From assembly GCA_910579685.1 (NCBI GenBank), contig CAJTVN010000011.1, positions 24,967 to 88,966 on the forward strand: 64,000 nucleotides of DNA. The letters run 5' to 3'. Position 1 is the stretch's first letter. Each line of letters opens with the position of its first letter. Below the pieces are notes generated by a model. The model saw only the letters and a program-made list of their open reading frames with translations, had not been told where the DNA came from and made no database searches. The position numbers and the translations under genes were made by a program. This DNA comes from an uncultured Lachnospiraceae bacterium. GTDB lineage: Bacteria; Bacillota; Clostridia; Lachnospirales; Lachnospiraceae. Positions 1-6,901 of this stretch are shown piece after piece.

Positions 1-842
1 CACTTGCCTCACTCGCTAAGCTCTCACTTGCCTCACTCGCTAAGCTCTCACTTGCTTCACTCGCCATGCTCTCACTCGCTTCACTCGCCAAGCTCTCGCT
101 CGCTTCACTTGCTAAGCTCTCGCTCGCTTCACTTGCTAAGCTCTCACTTGCCTCACTCGCTAAGCTCTCACTTGCTTCACTCGCTAAGCTCTCACTTGCC
201 TCACTCGCTAAGCTCTCACTTGCTTCACTCGCTAAACTCTCACTTGCCTCACTCGCAAGACTCTCGCTCGCTTCACTTGCTAAGCTTTCACTCGCTTCAC
301 TCGCTAAGCTCTCACTTGCCTCACTCGCTAAGCTCTCACTTGCTTCACTGGCCATGCTCTCACTCGCTTCACTCGCTAAGCTCTCACTTGCCTCACTCGC
401 AAGACTCTCACTTGCTTCACTCGCTAAGCTCTCACTTGCCTCACTCGCTAAGCTCTCACTTGCTTCACTCGCCAGGCTCTCACTTGCCTCACTCGCAAGA
501 CTCTCGCTTGCTTCACTCGCTAAGCTCTCACTTGCTTCACTTGCTAAGCTTTCACTTGCTTCACTCGCTAAGCTCTCACTTGCTTCACTGGCCATGCTCT
601 CACTCGCTTCACTTGCTAAGCTTTCACTTGCTTCACTCGCAAGACTCTCGCTCGCTTCACTCGCTAAGCTCTCACTTGCTTCACTGGCAAGGCTCTCACT
701 CGCTTCACTTGCTAAGCTTTCACTTGCTTCACTGGCCATGCTCTCACTCGCTTCACTGGCAAGACTCTCGCTTGCTTCACTCGCTAAGCTCTCACTTGCT
801 TCACTCGCCAGGCTCTCACTCGCTTCACTCGCCAGGCTATCC
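1..842 (-). repeat. 24-bp coding tandem repeats, about 35 copies
   Basis: Continuous 24-bp units (plus-strand pattern CTCACTTGCTTCACTCGCTA with silent variants) encode ASESLASE on the minus strand. Copies differ almost only at synonymous positions (TTAGCG/CTGGCC/CTTGCG for Leu-Ala and similar), so the peptide is under selection while DNA identity drifts. All units keep the frame. Repeat number is likely to vary between strains by slippage or recombination. Confidence 0.95.
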
Positions 843-2230
843 CTCAGACTTTCACTCAGAGCAGCACTCTCTAATGCACTTTGGCTAGGATCTGGTGTCT
901 CATTCGGATGTTTAGCTCTATACCAATTAAGCCAAGATAAATATGTCTCCCAGCCAGCTGTTCCACCTGAAATAAAATCAAAAACTCCTCCTCCAAAATA
1001 CACCAACTTTCCAAAGCCTTTAGAGTCTGCGAACCAATAGTCATCCCAATTAATCTCTGCTCTCTCTTCTGCCAGCATATCCGCAGTCATTAAGCCTGTT
1101 CCATACGGATTCAAAATACTCATCAGAAGCGACGGCAGTTCCCCACCATCAAACAGTGAGTTTAGACCATACTTTTCCAGCAAGCTCATCAGCTCTGATG
1201 AAAACATCTCTTCATTGCCGCTCAATGAATTCGTATTATAAGCATCCTGCAAACTCATTAATTCTGACCAGAATGCCTCATTATCCTCTGCCAAAGACCC
1301 CATCCCAAGCTCTTCCAGCATACTCATAAGTTCTGATGAGAGCATACCGTTTTCCGCATCATATGTAGAATCCAGGCCCGACTCGGAATCCAATGCTTCA
1401 CTCGCCAGTGAAGACAATTCATCACTTTCACTCATCGCCTCGCTGGTACTAAGACTGTCGCTGGCGCTTACATTCAGACTTTCACTTCCGGAAAAATCTT
1501 CGTCAGCGCTATCTGATTCCAGTTCAGACGTTTGATCCTCTGAGGTTTCGGATCCGGACTCCTCATCCGTCACTTCTGATCCCGGCTCTTCCAACGTTTC
1601 AGATCCGGATTCCTCCGGTGTTTCCGAATCAGATTTCTCAGATGTTTCCTCTTCCGTCACTTCTGATCCTGGCTTTTCCTGCGTTTCGGATCCGGACTCC
1701 TCCGGTGTTTCCGAATCAGATTCCTCAGATGTTTCCTCTTCCGTCACTTCTGATCCCGACTCTTCCAACGTTTCGGATCCGGACTCCTCAGGCGTTTCCG
1801 AATCAGATTCCTCAGATGTTTCCTCTTCCGTCACTTCTGATCCCGACTCTTCCGATGTTTCGGATCCGGACTCCTCCGGTGTTTCCGAATCAGACTCCTC
1901 AAGCGCTTCCTCTTCCGTCACTTCTGATCCTGGCTTTTCCTGCGTTTCGGATCCGGACTCTTCATCCGTCACTTCCGATTCCGACTCTTCGGATGTTGTC
2001 AGATCATCTGCTTGTTCCTCATCCGATACTTCAGGCACCGGATCCTGTACCTCTTCCTCCTGCTTTGGTGTTTCGCTTGGCAGTTCAATTACATAGTCTT
2101 CCCCGCCTTCATTGGTTTCCGTGGTTTCCAGTTCCTGCGCATATACAAGCCCGCCATCCTGGAATATGCTCGCACCACCGAACGCAACGCCCGCTGCAGC
2201 AATACTTTTTACAATTTTCTTTTTGTTCAT
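1..2230 (-). CDS. Serine-rich repeat surface protein (partial, C terminus outside window)
   Basis: The frame is open from the ATG at 2230 to the window edge, so at least 743 residues are visible and any sortase or wall anchor lies outside. The N terminus MNKKKIVKSIAAAGVAFGG, ending near YAQE, looks like a secretion signal. Residues about 84-225 are acidic Ser/Glu/Thr/Pro repeats (SGSET, EESDSE). Residues about 245-463 are non-repetitive, with aromatic stretches such as GWETYLSWLNWYRA. From about residue 464 on there are some 35 copies of the 8-residue unit ASESLASE (24-bp DNA repeats). This layout fits cell-surface adhesins of the serine-rich repeat type; the ligand is unknown. A GAGAGGAG ribosome site precedes the ATG, and three c-di-GMP riboswitches lie in the leader. 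The alternating Ser/Leu/Ala/Glu repeat could be a glycosylated stalk or a helical rod. Confidence 0.85.
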   Translation of the reverse strand, partial: MNKKKIVKSIAAAGVAFGGASIFQDGGLVYAQELETTETNEGGEDYVIELPSETPKQEEEVQDPVPEVSDEEQADDLTTSEESESEVTDEESGSETQEKPGSEVTEEEALEESDSETPEESGSETSEESGSEVTEEETSEESDSETPEESGSETLEESGSEVTEEETSEESDSETPEESGSETQEKPGSEVTEEETSEKSDSETPEESGSETLEEPGSEVTDEESGSETSEDQTSELESDSADEDFSGSESLNVSASDSLSTSEAMSESDELSSLASEALDSESGLDSTYDAENGMLSSELMSMLEELGMGSLAEDNEAFWSELMSLQDAYNTNSLSGNEEMFSSELMSLLEKYGLNSLFDGGELPSLLMSILNPYGTGLMTADMLAEERAEINWDDYWFADSKGFGKLVYFGGGVFDFISGGTAGWETYLSWLNWYRAKHPNETPDPSQSALESAALSESLRDSLASEASESLASEASESLASEASESLASEASESMASEASESLASEASESLASEASESLASEASESLASEASESLASEASESMASEASESLASEASESLASEASESLASEASESLASEASESLASEASESLASEASESLASEASESLASEASESLASEASESMASEASESLASEASESLASEASESLASEASESLASEASESLASEASESLASEASESLASEASESLASEASESLASEASESLASEASESLASEASESMASEASESLASEASESLASEAS

Positions 2231-2252
2231 GTTTTTGTTCTCTTGCTCCTCT

Positions 2253-2282
2253 CTTTGCAAAATAACATACGGATGCAAAGTT
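2253..2282 (-). promoter_or_regulatory. Possible expression-platform hairpin next to the adhesin ribosome site
   Basis: On the minus strand CTTTGCA and TGCAAAG, 14 nt apart, form a perfect 7-bp stem directly between the third aptamer and the GAGAGGAG ribosome site. No U-tract follows, so control of translation or RNA stability is more likely than intrinsic termination. That c-di-GMP binding affects this hairpin is inference. Confidence 0.45.
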
Positions 2283-2365
2283 TCCGGCGGCCGGGCTGGC
2301 TTAGCGTCAAAGCACCTTAGCCCCCATAGCTTTGCGTCCCGCCGTTTCCAACGGTTTGCTAATCG
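2281..2365 (-). promoter_or_regulatory. c-di-GMP-I (GEMM) riboswitch, copy 3
   Basis: The minus strand carries the GEMM-I conserved blocks in order: GCAAACC, a GAAA tetraloop hairpin, GGGACGCAAAGC, GGGGGCTAAGG, and AGCCCGGCCGCC at the 3' end. This copy is nearest the start codon. Its 5' P1 side (ATTAGC) does not match its own 3' end (GCCGGA). Confidence 0.92.
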
Positions 2366-2450
2366 AATTAGCAGTCAGGCTGACTTAGCCCACAAAAGGC
2401 CTTAGTCCCTATGACTTTGCGTCCCGCCGTTTCCAACGGTTTGCTAATTG
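2366..2450 (-). promoter_or_regulatory. c-di-GMP-I (GEMM) riboswitch, copy 2
   Basis: It has the same conserved blocks as its neighbours (GCAAACC, GAAA loop, GGGACGCAAAG, GGGACTAAGG, AGCCTGACTGC). It is the only copy whose P1 arms match: AATTAGC at the 5' side pairs with GCTAATT at the 3' side. It is exactly 85 nt from both neighbours. Confidence 0.93.
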
Positions 2451-2535
2451 AATTAGCAGCCAGGCTGACTTAGCTCACAAAACACCTTAGTCCCTATGGC
2501 TTTGCGTCCCAACGTTTCCGATGGTTTGCCGACAA
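2451..2535 (-). promoter_or_regulatory. c-di-GMP-I (GEMM) riboswitch, copy 1
   Basis: This is the 5'-most aptamer of the adhesin leader, with GGCAAACC, a GAAA-capped P2, TGGGACGCAAAGCCA, GGGACTAAGG and AGCCTGGCTGC. P2 has one mismatch compared with copies 2 and 3. Its 5' flank GTCGGC does not match its own 3' side but resembles the partner of the copy 3 end. Confidence 0.92.
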
Positions 2536-2584
2536 CATTTTTCTGCACGTTATTTCCCGTGCAGGCCACCTGTTTTATGTTGTC
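2531..2584 (-). other. Nested inverted repeat just 5' of the riboswitch array
   Basis: GACAACAT (2531-2538) and ATGTTGTC (about 2577-2584) are perfect 8-bp arms. Between them CTGCACG and CGTGCAG form a second 7-bp hairpin. The outer arm runs into the first aptamer, so this could be an extra structured domain of the leader or a protein-binding site at the promoter. Confidence 0.5.
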
Positions 2585-2585
2585 A

Positions 2586-2971
2586 TCCCCATTGGCAATG
2601 GCAGCTTATGACAACAGGTTGATGTGCCTGGCGGACACATCTCAACACACTCACCCCTATGCATACCTATCTCCCCTTTGTGTTTTCCTGTGCATCTGAC
2701 GCTTCCAAAATTAAGCCATCACTGGCGCATCAGTTTAACCATTTTTACGGATCCTCTGGCAGGCACTCGCTGGAGGATAATTCGGCAAAGTACACTTTGA
2801 CGAATTGTGTCGTTTACTCTGATTACGGATAAAATAAGATTGACAGTATTTAGTAAAATGCATATAATGAAGGTGAAATCAGGCACAAATCCAAAGATAT
2901 TCTTATGCATTTTCAGGCATATAATAAATTCATCAAAGTGTACCTTTCCGAAAAATCCCACACAGAACAAA
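2586..2971. other. Intergenic stretch with no gene recognised
   Basis: The stretch is AT-rich. It must hold the adhesin promoter, but I found no convincing -35/-10 pair at standard spacing. A short minus-strand open frame here has no ribosome site or family resemblance and is not called. Confidence 0.5.
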
Positions 2972-3260
2972 GGGTAAGAATAAATTCCGGTCTGTGAGAG
3001 GCCGCCTGGCAGCCCTAGCTTGGGCTTGCAGGCTGTTGCGGAAAATCGGTAATTTCACTTATAAAATGCCTCTTCGCCAGGGAGAAACCGCCATGGACGG
3101 CGGTTTCAGGCGCTAGCGGCATGGACGCCGCTTAGTGCCGGCCCGTCCATTTCCGAAAAACGAAAGCATTTTATTAGTGAAATCCGATTTATAACATTAG
3201 TCTGCAAGCCCAAGCTATGGGCTGCCAGGCGGCCTCTCACAGACCGGAATTTTCTTACCC
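2972..3260. repeat. Large palindromic structured repeat, copy A
   Basis: The left arm (from 2972) and right arm (to 3260) are almost perfectly complementary over about 85-90 bases each. Inside lie two hairpins with the same ATGGAC loop: AAACCGCC/GGCGGTTT and AGCGGC/GCCGCT. The central 130-150 bases are nearly identical to the element at 6497-6803, while the outer arms are unrelated in sequence. It begins 12 bp after the recombinase stop codon. No protein is encoded. It is best described as a MITE-like or structured RNA element of unknown type. Confidence 0.85.
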
Positions 3261-3271
3261 GTTTCAAACCG

Positions 3272-3886
3272 TTACCGTTCCCTTCTCATACTCTCTTCAT
3301 ATCTTTTTGCCCTTTCATAAAATGTCGTCTGCGGCATTCCGCATTCTCTGGCGGCTTCTGTTACAGAGAGTTTTTTCATACACCATTTTTTACAGACTTC
3401 CTGAAAATTTTCCGGAAGCGGTCTGCACGGTCTGCCAAAACGCACCCCTCTTTCCTTTGCCGCCGCAATGCCCTCCGCCTGCCTCTGTCTGATATTTATC
3501 CTCTCATTTTCCGCTACATAGCTTAAAAGAGCGAGCACAATATCCGCAAGAAATGTTCCCATCAAATCCTTCCCCCGCCGGGTATCCAGCAATGGCATAT
3601 CCAAAACGCAAATATCGACTCCCTTCTCTTTCGTGATCACTTTCCACTGCTCCAGAATTTCTTCATAGTTTCTGCCCAGCCGGTCAATACTCTTGATAAA
3701 GATAATGTCATCCGGCTTCACCTTTCTCATAAGCTGCCTGTACATGGGCCGGTTGAAATCCTTTCCCGACTGCTTATCCGTATAGATATTCTGTTCCGGC
3801 ACCTGCATCTGCTGCATGGCGATGATCTGCCTGTCCTCATTTTGATTTCGGTCGCTGACACGTACATATCCGTATCTATTTCCCAT
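3272..3886 (-). CDS. Serine recombinase / resolvase-invertase family
   Basis: A 204-residue site-specific serine recombinase. The N-terminal resolvase domain starts YGYVRVSDRNQNEDRQ, with the nucleophilic Ser in RVSDRNQ. It continues with the family signature IKSIDRLGRNYEEIL and ENERINIRQRQAEGIAAA, and ends in a helix-turn-helix (SVTEAARECGMPQTTFYERA). Length and domain order match Hin/Tn3-type resolvases. The start is set by an AAAGGAGAGGAT ribosome site. It stands alone between two intergenic regions, downstream of the adhesin promoter side. It could act on a nearby invertible or res site, but no site pair is obvious; it may also be a relic of a mobile element. Confidence 0.93.
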   Translation of the reverse strand: MGNRYGYVRVSDRNQNEDRQIIAMQQMQVPEQNIYTDKQSGKDFNRPMYRQLMRKVKPDDIIFIKSIDRLGRNYEEILEQWKVITKEKGVDICVLDMPLLDTRRGKDLMGTFLADIVLALLSYVAENERINIRQRQAEGIAAAKERGVRFGRPCRPLPENFQEVCKKWCMKKLSVTEAARECGMPQTTFYERAKRYEESMRRER

Positions 3887-3943
3887 ATCCTCTCCTTTCG
3901 ATCAGGTTCCACAAGTTCCAATCTATACGGCATTATTACATAA

Positions 3944-3993
3944 TAAAAAGGCCGTGAAAAACAGAGTGAATAAAACTCCATTTTTCACAGCCT
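3944..3993 (-). terminator. Intrinsic terminator of the padR operon
   Basis: On the minus strand GGCTGTGAAAAA pairs with TTTTTCACGGCC across a 19-nt loop, followed by TTTTTATTA. It lies about 75 bp after the last gene of the operon. Confidence 0.8.
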
Positions 3994-4067
3994 CGATAAG
4001 ACGTTTTCTCAATCTCCGGATTCTTTTCTTATCACGCCAGCTATCGATGTTCCCTGCCGTTCAGGCA

Positions 4068-4310
4068 CTACCCGCAGCACACCCGAAACGGATTCAGGAA
4101 AAACCCGGCCAGCTTAAAGCAGGCCATCCCCAGAGGGATCAGGATAAGCGTACAGCACAGCGCCGCTCCCAGAATGCCGATCACGACTGCGCATGGCACA
4201 CAGATCAGGAGCTTGAGCGCAAGCTTCAAAACCCCGCCCACCAGATGAAAGCAGAGGGAGAGAATCCATAATGTCAGTAAAAATACGACTATCAGAATTA
4301 ATGTAACCAT
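4068..4310 (-). CDS. Small integral membrane protein
   Basis: An 80-residue, very hydrophobic protein (MVTLILIVVFLLTLWILSLC, then two further hydrophobic stretches), with two or three predicted membrane spans and a Cys-rich tail ending RVCCG. I do not recognise a named family. The ATG at 4310 is chosen over longer upstream readings because it follows AAAGGATGG and lies 16 nt after the stop of the preceding gene. It is the last gene of the padR-HAAS-DUF4097 operon and is followed by a terminator, so it probably belongs to the same envelope function. Confidence 0.75.
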   Translation of the reverse strand: MVTLILIVVFLLTLWILSLCFHLVGGVLKLALKLLICVPCAVVIGILGAALCCTLILIPLGMACFKLAGFFLNPFRVCCG

Positions 4311-4326
4311 ATCATCCCATCCTTTC

Positions 4327-5298
4327 CTAATCCTCAAAGCTGATCGTGATATTTCCCATATCACACTGGATCTCAAACATACTTCCCGTATGATTATTAA
4401 TATGCTTCTCACCGCCAAAGCTTGCGAAGGAATAGCTGCCCACGTTCACATTTCCCATGGAACATTCAATCTCATAATCGTGATCCGTCTCGCTTCCCGT
4501 CAGGGAGAAGTCAATATTTCCCATGCCGCATTCCGCATCCAGTTTTCCCGATATGGTTCCACTATAGACGCATTCGCCCACTCCTACAGTGATGTCTCCT
4601 TCCACAGTCCGTACATTGTTCGCCTCAATCCGTCCGGCTCCCACGTCCGCATCCAGTTCATGCAGATCCAGATCCGCAAGAATCATCTCCGCCGCTCCCA
4701 GAGTCACCTCCATCTTCCTTGCTTCCACACCGGAAACCTCCATATAGCAGGCGCCGATCTCCAGATCAATCTCGTCAAAAAAACTGCCCTTGGGAACCCT
4801 GACCTCCACCCGGTTCTTATGAAGGTTCTTTGCGCTTTCAAACATATGCTGGACATTCTGAAAGCCAGAAATACGGAGCTTCCCCTTCTTCACCTCATAG
4901 CTGCAGCGGCCCACAGCCTCCTCAATGTAAACATCGATCAGGCCATCGTCCTCTTCCTTTTCCACCAGATAAAAGGTTCCCGCCCCCAGCTCCATCTCGA
5001 TCTTTGAGACATCCGAGAGGGCGATCTGATCTCCCCGGTTTGCTCCTGACACCCCGCCATCTGTTCTTTTTACATCATCCTTCGTTTCCTCTGACGGCTC
5101 CGTCTCCGCATGCCAAAGCCGCCCGTCCGTGGCGCAATAGAGAGCGTTTCCTATTCTTTCAATTGTTCTCTTCGCCCATGTATTATTATTTCTTACCACA
5201 ACGCCTCCTCCGGCAAACACACTGATCGATCCAAGCAGGCATCCTGCGATAAAAAGTCCGGCCGCCGCAATCAGGCTGATCTTCGTAAACTTCTTCAT
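4327..5298 (-). CDS. DUF4097-type beta-solenoid membrane-anchored protein
   Basis: About 323 residues. An N-terminal hydrophobic anchor (SLIAAAGLFIAGCLLGSISVF) is followed by a linker and then a repetitive beta-rich domain with recurrent units such as IEMELGAG, IDLEIGAC, VTLGAAEM, VGAGRIE, IECSMGNV and IQCDMGNI. This pattern is that of DUF4097 (LiaG/YvlB-like) proteins, a right-handed beta structure on the outer face of the membrane. The start at 5298 overlaps the preceding stop by 4 bases (ATGA) and has an AAGGGAG site. Such proteins are usually co-encoded with HAAS/DUF1700 and PadR, as here; their biochemical role is not established. A TLCTL-type Cys in the anchor might suggest lipidation, but no clear lipobox is present. 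Confidence 0.88.
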   Translation of the reverse strand: MKKFTKISLIAAAGLFIAGCLLGSISVFAGGGVVVRNNNTWAKRTIERIGNALYCATDGRLWHAETEPSEETKDDVKRTDGGVSGANRGDQIALSDVSKIEMELGAGTFYLVEKEEDDGLIDVYIEEAVGRCSYEVKKGKLRISGFQNVQHMFESAKNLHKNRVEVRVPKGSFFDEIDLEIGACYMEVSGVEARKMEVTLGAAEMILADLDLHELDADVGAGRIEANNVRTVEGDITVGVGECVYSGTISGKLDAECGMGNIDFSLTGSETDHDYEIECSMGNVNVGSYSFASFGGEKHINNHTGSMFEIQCDMGNITISFED

Positions 5299-6038
5299 GC
5301 TCTTTCTCCCTTCTTTCTGAAAATCTGATGACATAGCCAGCTGATTCCACGACAGATGGCCGGAATCCCTTTCCCCACAAACCAGATTGTGACCACCATG
5401 GCCAGGATTCCAATGGCCAGGCAGATACAGGCTCCCCCGATCAGCCCCACTGCGTCAATCGGGCTGTAGAGCAGACAACCCATACCAGCCACAAAGAGCG
5501 ACACTCCCACCACGAAAAGGATCAGGGCTGTCAGTCCAAAAGCAAATACCAATGCCATCACCGAAACCACAAGACCAAGGAGCGCTCCTACGATCCCGCA
5601 CACTGCCCCCAGAATGACAGGCGATCCGAAAAAGCAGGCAATCACGATCAGGACAATAACCCAGGCCGGCAGATCCTTCTTTTGTTTTTGATTTGTTTCC
5701 TGTTGCGCCTTTGGTTTCTCTTCCTCCTGGAAAAAGCCGCTCTCTTCTCCGCCTTCAGGGAATATGCGCTCTGCCACCTCGTTCTTTTGCTCTTCTGCCA
5801 CCGCATCACTGAAACCCTTCTCCGTAAATTCCCCCTGCCCCGCTCCTTCCAAAAGGCCTTCCTTCACAATTTTCGCCACCTGCTCCGGGGAACCTAAGGC
5901 CTCAATCACGGAAGATTCGTTCTCTCTTCCCGCATCATTAAAATAATCATTGTAATATTGAAGCGCCTCTTCTCTTTCGTTGGGTGAAATGTCGGAAAGC
6001 AATTCTTCAAGCCGTCTCATAAACTCCCATCTGCTCAT
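5295..6038 (-). CDS. HAAS/DUF1700 domain membrane protein
   Basis: 247 residues. The first 70 (FMRRLEELLSDISPNEREEA, YYNDYFNDAG, VIEALGSPEQVAKIV) form the helical HAAS/DUF1700 signalling domain. An acidic linker (about 75-125) follows, then four hydrophobic helices. In this family the HAAS domain is thought to interact with the partner PadR regulator. The gene overlaps padR upstream and the DUF4097 gene downstream by ATGA, so translation of all three is coupled. Probable role: membrane arm of an envelope-sensing PadR circuit (inference from context). Confidence 0.9.
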   Translation of the reverse strand: MSRWEFMRRLEELLSDISPNEREEALQYYNDYFNDAGRENESSVIEALGSPEQVAKIVKEGLLEGAGQGEFTEKGFSDAVAEEQKNEVAERIFPEGGEESGFFQEEEKPKAQQETNQKQKKDLPAWVIVLIVIACFFGSPVILGAVCGIVGALLGLVVSVMALVFAFGLTALILFVVGVSLFVAGMGCLLYSPIDAVGLIGGACICLAIGILAMVVTIWFVGKGIPAICRGISWLCHQIFRKKGERA

Positions 6039-6361
6039 ACTGATAATTTCCCTCCCTCAAATATACTGTTGATCTTAGCCGAATATCTGCCCCATTCACA
6101 TTCATACAGATTTAATTGAAGACGCCCTTTTTCCGTTACTTTATAATATCTCCTGTTCCTGCCCGCACATTCCACGTCGTATACCTCCAGACATTCATCC
6201 TTCTGCAGACGCCTCAGCACAGGGTAAAGAGTGGACTCCGAAAGCTCCATGACCTGCCTGACGTCCTGCGTTATCTTATAACCATATGCACCTTCAGGTT
6301 CCCTGGATACCACCGCAAGCACGATTGCGTCAAGAAGCGCCGCTCCTGTATTAAAAACCAT
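6035..6361 (-). CDS. PadR family transcriptional regulator
   Basis: 108 residues: a winged-helix PadR domain with the family hallmarks GYKITQDVRQVMELSESTLY and PVLRRLQKDECL, then NRRYYKVTEKGR in the wing. It has no long C-terminal domain, which places it in the short PadR-s2 class. It is the first gene of a four-gene operon. Two palindromic AT-rich boxes cover the operon promoter, so autorepression is likely. Confidence 0.95.
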   Translation of the reverse strand: MVFNTGAALLDAIVLAVVSREPEGAYGYKITQDVRQVMELSESTLYPVLRRLQKDECLEVYDVECAGRNRRYYKVTEKGRLQLNLYECEWGRYSAKINSIFEGGKLSV

Positions 6362-6414
6362 CCCCGCTCTCCTTTCTCTCCCGTTATCTGTTCAGGAAAA
6401 ATTCAGCTGTCTAT

Positions 6415-6437
6415 AATATTATATGATATATAATATT
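6415..6437. promoter_or_regulatory. Putative PadR operator 1
   Basis: A near-perfect 23-bp palindrome built from AATATTATAT and its complement. It lies just downstream of the transcription start of the padR operon. Confidence 0.6.
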
Positions 6438-6452
6438 AGTTTCGATATACAT

Positions 6453-6482
6453 ACTATATGACATATAATATTACTTTGTCAA
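6453..6482 (-). promoter_or_regulatory. padR operon promoter with operator 2
   Basis: TTGACA (6482-6477), an 18-bp spacer and TATAGT (6458-6453) on the minus strand. A second dyad (6451-6472), related in sequence to operator 1, overlaps the -10 and spacer. This is a standard architecture for PadR repression. Confidence 0.75.
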
Positions 6483-6496
6483 TAGGTTTCGGGAAA

Positions 6497-6803
6497 AATT
6501 TTCATCTGCGCAGTTGGCGCAGCGGCCCTGCCGGACTGTCCCGGAGCCTGGTTTCGCTTCAGGACTGTTGTGGAAAATCGGCAATTTCACTTATAAAATG
6601 TTTCTCAGCCAGGGAGAAACCGCCATGGACGGCGGTTTCAGGCACTAGCGGCATGGATGCCGCTTAGCGCCGGCCCGTTCAGTTCCAAAAACCGGAAGCA
6701 TTTTATTAGTGAAATCCGATTTGCAGCATCAGCCCTGAAGCGAAACCCAGGCTCCGGGACAGTCCGGCAGACCGCCGCGCCAACCGCACAGATGAAAAAT
6801 ATT
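6497..6803. repeat. Large palindromic structured repeat, copy B
   Basis: Same core as copy A (2972-3260), including the AAACCGCC-ATGGAC-GGCGGTTT hairpin, the AGCGGC-ATGGAT-GCCGCT hairpin and the inner stem AATTTCACTTATAAAA with TTTTATTAGTGAAAT. The outer arms, about 60 bases each, are different from copy A but again complementary to each other with a few G-U or indel differences. It sits between the padR promoter and the terminator of the next minus-strand operon. Confidence 0.85.
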
Positions 6804-6827
6804 TCTAACCATCCATACAGGGCGCAA

Positions 6828-6873
6828 AAAAAGACTGTTCTGATGACTCTAACGATTTCAGACAGTCTTTTTC
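6828..6873. terminator. Bidirectional terminator
   Basis: AAAAAGACTGT and ACAGTCTTTTT flank a 20-nt loop. It would stop the minus-strand operon ending at 6902. Confidence 0.8.
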
Positions 6874-6901
6874 TTCATCTTTTACCAATTTATCCACAGG
6901 A

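Noticed and set aside
1..842. Regular short repeats considered as a CRISPR array
   Set aside because: There are no spacers; units are contiguous and in frame in a protein-coding region.
4..1040. Two plus-strand open frames (about 294 and 324 codons) with LSLASLAK-like and HSLSSHLP-like repeats
   Set aside because: They are antisense readings of the 24-bp coding repeats of the surface protein; no ribosome site, and the minus-strand frame has a signal peptide and continues beyond the repeats.
2719..2970. Minus-strand 83-codon open frame
   Set aside because: No ribosome site, no family resemblance, composition unlike the neighbouring genes; it lies in the probable upstream region of the adhesin.
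6890..6898. Perfect DnaA-box sequences TTATCCACA at 6890 and 11561
   Set aside because: Single isolated boxes, no cluster, no dnaA/dnaN nearby; chance occurrence is likely, so no origin is called.
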